Source: Halorussus caseinilyticus
Lineage (GTDB): Archaea; Halobacteriota; Halobacteria; Halobacteriales; Haladaptataceae
NCBI RefSeq assembly: GCF_029338395.1
Contig: NZ_CP119810.1
Span: 310,001 to 374,000 of the forward strand
Direction: 5' to 3'
DNA: 64,000 nucleotides
Made by a program: the position numbers and the translations under genes. How positions within the stretch are numbered: the first letter of the stretch is position 1; each line of letters begins with the position of its first letter. Below are positions 61,345 to 64,000 of the stretch, piece after piece. A model generated the notes under the pieces. The model ran no database searches. It had not been told where the DNA came from and was given only the letters and a program-made list of their open reading frames with translations.

Positions 61345-62127
61345 ATGGCAACGCTGAATCCCGACTTCGCCGACTCGACGGTAATCGTCACGGGCGCGAG
61401 CGCGGGCATCGGACGCGCCGTCGCACTCGCGTTCGGGGACGCGGGCGCGACGGTGGTAAACGCCGACGTTCGTGAGGACCCGAAGGCCGCGGGCGAATCG
61501 ACGCCGACTCACGAGAAGATACGCGCGGCGGGCGGCCGGGCCGAGTACGTCGAAACCGACGTGGCCGACCCCGACCGGATTCGGGCCGTAATCGAGGCGG
61601 CCCGCGACTGGGGAGGCGTGGACGTGATGGTGAACAACGCGGGCGTCTACACCAAACGGCGGTTCCGCGAGGTGACGCCCGAGGAGTTCGAGGAGGTCCA
61701 CGCCGTGAACGCCCGCGGGACCTTCTTCGGCACGCAAATCGCCGCCAACGACATGATAGACCGGGGCGACCCCGGCGTCGTGGTCAACACCGCCTCGGAC
61801 ACGCAGGGCCGGGCGGCGTGGGACCACTCCCACTACGCCGCGACGAAGGGCGCGATTCGGATGATAACCCGGAGCGCGGCTCTCGAACTCGCCACCGAGG
61901 ACGTGCGGGTCAACGCCGTCGCGCCCGGACCGGTCGCCACCGAAATCCGCGAAGGCTGGTCGGAGGAAGCCGAGGAGATGGGACCCGACGGCGAGACGCC
62001 GGACCTTCCCCTGCGGGCCGCCGACCCCGAGGAACTGGCCGGGACCTACCTCTTTCTGGCGAGCGACGACGCCTCGTACGTCACCGGCGAGACGGTGTGG
62101 GTGGACGGCGGCGGCCACGTCTGCTGA
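61345..62127 (+). CDS. Short-chain dehydrogenase/reductase
   Basis: A 260-residue classical SDR. TGASAGIGRAV near residue 16, NNAGVYTKRRF, Ser in VNTASDTQGR, catalytic HYAATKGAI and the usual ETVWVDGGG end. Substrate unknown; glucose/3-ketoacyl-type enzymes look like this. It has no close similarity to the two glycan-locus SDRs beyond the family. It lies 48 bp after the small membrane gene and could be cotranscribed. Confidence 0.87.
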   Translation: MATLNPDFADSTVIVTGASAGIGRAVALAFGDAGATVVNADVREDPKAAGESTPTHEKIRAAGGRAEYVETDVADPDRIRAVIEAARDWGGVDVMVNNAGVYTKRRFREVTPEEFEEVHAVNARGTFFGTQIAANDMIDRGDPGVVVNTASDTQGRAAWDHSHYAATKGAIRMITRSAALELATEDVRVNAVAPGPVATEIREGWSEEAEEMGPDGETPDLPLRAADPEELAGTYLFLASDDASYVTGETVWVDGGGHVC

Positions 62128-62579
62128 GCGCGGACGGCCGGTTTCAAGCGAGCGACGACCGAAACGGTCGTCGCTCGCCCCGCCAGACGCGCCGCGGGCA
62201 TCGCGGCGCGTAACCTCGACTCGACGAAGGCTACCGTACAGCACGACCGACTCGCTCGGGTCCGTGGATGTGCGTGCGGGAGTCCGAGAGGTACGCCACG
62301 CGCGAGGCGAACCACGTACCGGCGACCCTCGGTCGTCTGTGGGGGTGGCGTCCGTAGGCCACGACGAACCAGAACTTATACCCACGGTGACGCGCCAACC
62401 GAAACTATCGGTGGCGTTCGACCGCGATAACTGGTCAGGTTCGAAATTTGACTATTTGAAAGTTCGACGCCGGCATAATTGACAAATAGATAGAATTTAA
62501 TACGTAATATTTATACTGGCCGTACTATAAACCCTTTTTATTATATATTTATTGTCTATAACATTTAGAAAATTAGATA
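62128..62579. other. Gap with two hairpins then an AT-rich promoter region
   Basis: Hairpin arms 62148-62160/62166-62178 and 62188-62196/62202-62210 follow the SDR stop. From about 62440 to 62579 the DNA is extremely AT-rich (ATAATATTTATAC, TTTTTATTATATATTTATTG), a strong promoter-like context for the peptide gene. No other gene is seen. Confidence 0.65.
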
Positions 62580-62741
62580 ATGACAGAGGAAATAAAAGTG
62601 ATTGCGATGGCACAGAAACCCGACTTCCGAAGTTGGCTCGCACAGAATCCGAAACTGATGGGCGCTCTCTGGGCGCTCGTTCTCCTACTCGCGCAGACGG
62701 GACAGGTCGCCGCCGACAACGGCGGCGTCGTCGGACCTTAG
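62580..62741 (+). CDS. Short hydrophobic peptide, DUF7503-like
   Basis: A 53-residue peptide (44 residues if it starts at the second ATG, 62607). A polar start MAQKPDFRSWLAQNPK leads into one hydrophobic helix (LMGALWALVLLLAQTGQVAA) and a short Gly-rich tail DNGGVVGP. The pattern matches short haloarchaeal proteins grouped as DUF7503, of unknown function. Its stop overlaps by 4 nt the stop of the convergent CHAT-protease gene. A strong AT-rich promoter region precedes it. The membrane helix makes it a candidate effector or substrate of the protease, which is inference. Confidence 0.72.
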   Translation: MTEEIKVIAMAQKPDFRSWLAQNPKLMGALWALVLLLAQTGQVAADNGGVVGP

Positions 62742-64000
62742 AGGTCCTCGAACCAGTCGTCACTCCACACTAGTTTTTCGTCCACGATTAGCGGTCTCGT
62801 CCGTCCGTTTAGACGTTCCCGAAACACGCCGCGAGAGAGTTCGGTGTCGCCGCACGCTCCGACACCGAAGAACATGCCGTCGATACCGGGCAAGTACGAT
62901 TCGATGACCGCTCCTGCGTTGAACTTCCGGTTGGGATAGGCGTAGAACTCGACTTTCATCGTCCCGTCGTCGTCGGAGGCATCGGGAAAGACGTGGTACA
63001 TCGACGGCATTCCGGACTCGGTTTGCGTTATCGTGACTCCGGGGTCGCCGAGAACCAGATAGTCCCGCCCGATAGTAGTGTATTGGCGAACGATTTCCAT
63101 CGAGTAGCCGACGCTGAAGCCGTGGTGGAGTAGTTTTGCGAGCGTCTCGCCGACTTCCACCGCGCCGTTGTTCCCCACGTCCCCGAGACTGACGACGGCG
63201 GCGTTCGCCCCCGCCTCGACGAGCGCGACACCTTGGTCGTGGGAGCGACACCCGTTGAGAAGCACCGCGGTCGCCCCGGTCTCTTCGACCGTCTTCGCGT
63301 CGAGAACGCCGTCAGGACACTCGAATCCGCGGCCGTCGATGTGGCCGATGAAGTGGAACACGTCGTGGTCCGCGGCCAACAGGTCTCTGAGGTCGTCAGT
63401 CGAAACGTCGAACCGGCGGTCTACGTCCACGTACACGTCGTCCCGACAGCCGTAAATCTTCGAGACGGCTTCCAACTCCGCGCGCATCTCGTCGTCGTTG
63501 CACACCACCGAGATTTCGATGACGCCCTCGCTCTGTTCGGGGTCTTCGTTCTCGAACGCCTCGGCGAGCAGTTTCGAGCCGCGTTCGGGCGTCTTGTCGC
63601 CGACGTAGGCCTGTTCCAGCGCGTCCACCCCCGGAAGCGGGACGTACTCGCCCGCGCCGGGGATTCCGCGCTCGCCCGCCGCGTCCTCCGCGGGCGAGCG
63701 CGGTCCGCGAGTATTGGCCGACCGGAGGAAGTCGTCGCCGTCTGCAAGTTCGCTCCGGCGCACGAACGACTCGAGGGCGTCCTCGGTCGCGCACTGACTC
63801 TCGGTCGGCGTCCACGCCTCCTCGCAAGGCGTCTCGACCCGGACGAGCGAGAGGTTTCTGACGACGTAGGGGATGAGTTCGACCGCCGACGCGTTCGGTT
63901 GAACGTGGGTGACGCGATGCCACGTCGGTACAATCGAGGCGACTGCTTCGTCCGATACCGAGAGGTACGCCGCCAGTCGCTCGTCGAGGGAGGCGTCGTA
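62738..64000 (-). CDS. CHAT-domain (caspase-like) protease, C-terminal part; cut by window edge
   Basis: 421 codons, open at the right edge. The C-terminal 240 residues form a CHAT peptidase domain. The catalytic His is in HFIGH (DNA 63341-63343) and the catalytic Cys in LLNGCRS (63248-63250). The HxxGH/GC dyad is followed by VVSLGDVGNN and the YLVLGDPGVTI strand. The preceding region (residues from the edge) is alpha/beta without visible TPR repeats, so any sensor domain may lie beyond the window. CHAT proteases act in programmed cell death and defence (TPR-CHAT of type III-E CRISPR, separase-like). The stop overlaps the peptide gene. Confidence 0.8.
   Translation of the reverse strand, partial: YDASLDERLAAYLSVSDEAVASIVPTWHRVTHVQPNASAVELIPYVVRNLSLVRVETPCEEAWTPTESQCATEDALESFVRRSELADGDDFLRSANTRGPRSPAEDAAGERGIPGAGEYVPLPGVDALEQAYVGDKTPERGSKLLAEAFENEDPEQSEGVIEISVVCNDDEMRAELEAVSKIYGCRDDVYVDVDRRFDVSTDDLRDLLAADHDVFHFIGHIDGRGFECPDGVLDAKTVEETGATAVLLNGCRSHDQGVALVEAGANAAVVSLGDVGNNGAVEVGETLAKLLHHGFSVGYSMEIVRQYTTIGRDYLVLGDPGVTITQTESGMPSMYHVFPDASDDDGTMKVEFYAYPNRKFNAGAVIESYLPGIDGMFFGVGACGDTELSRGVFRERLNGRTRPLIVDEKLVWSDDWFEDL

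Overview
The window is chromosomal DNA of a haloarchaeon (class Halobacteria; genus not determinable by eye). The evidence is high GC, strongly acidic proteins, a TFB (archaeal TFIIB) gene, many genes with a TATA-like box 25-30 nt upstream of the start codon (leaderless transcripts), Tat-type signal peptides, and haloarchaea-typical families (HalOD1, DUF7282, DUF7503-like peptides, haloarchaeal MoxR/DUF58/DUF4129/DUF4350 genes). I saw no tRNA, rRNA, CRISPR array, transposase or phage gene.

Layout. 1-18 kb is mostly housekeeping: the 5' part of a tfb gene, a phosphoribosyltransferase, AMP phosphorylase, a gamma-carbonic-anhydrase-fold protein, a lyxose-isomerase-like cupin, a sugar nucleotidyltransferase, a Thr-rich surface protein with a 42-bp minisatellite, a sulfatase-family protein, a trehalose-synthase-like GH13 enzyme and an ABC/FtsX-type export cassette. 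18-48 kb is a long surface-glycan locus. It holds two Tat-exported proteins with a polysaccharide-lyase-14-like domain, five glycosyltransferase-type genes, an ABC flippase, a formyltransferase/GINT1-propeller fusion, a polysialyltransferase-like protein, a polytopic membrane protein, and then a nearly complete sialic-acid-like (nonulosonic acid) pathway. 48-58 kb is a MoxR AAA ATPase / DUF58 / DUF4129 / DUF4350 / DUF1616 membrane cluster. 58-64 kb holds thiC, a winged-helix regulator, a creatininase-family enzyme, a short-chain dehydrogenase, and at the right edge a short hydrophobic peptide convergent with a CHAT-type cysteine protease.

How the glycan genes may work together: a 4,6-dehydratase (35 kb) and a PLP aminotransferase (34 kb) make an amino-deoxy sugar nucleotide. 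NeuC-like hydrolysing epimerase (46 kb), NeuB-like synthase (44 kb) and a NeuA/LegF-like cytidylyltransferase (40 kb) turn it into an activated nonulosonic acid. Two formyltransferases and a PIG-L deacetylase, with no acetyltransferase in the locus, suggest an N-formylated product. Two paralogous SDRs and a Gfo/Idh oxidoreductase may tailor it. The glycosyltransferases and the polysialyltransferase-like protein would assemble it and the ABC exporter would move it. The two PL14-like proteins could trim the glycan outside the cell.

Structure not explained by genes: many intergenic gaps carry a GC-rich, often perfect, inverted repeat, frequently beside a 50-100 bp AT-rich island. Some copies share the core CGCCCGCTCGCGG and the tail GGGCGGGGGCTTTCGAGG. 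One such palindrome lies inside a glycosyltransferase gene exactly where its reading frame breaks, and another lies in frame in the thiC tail.
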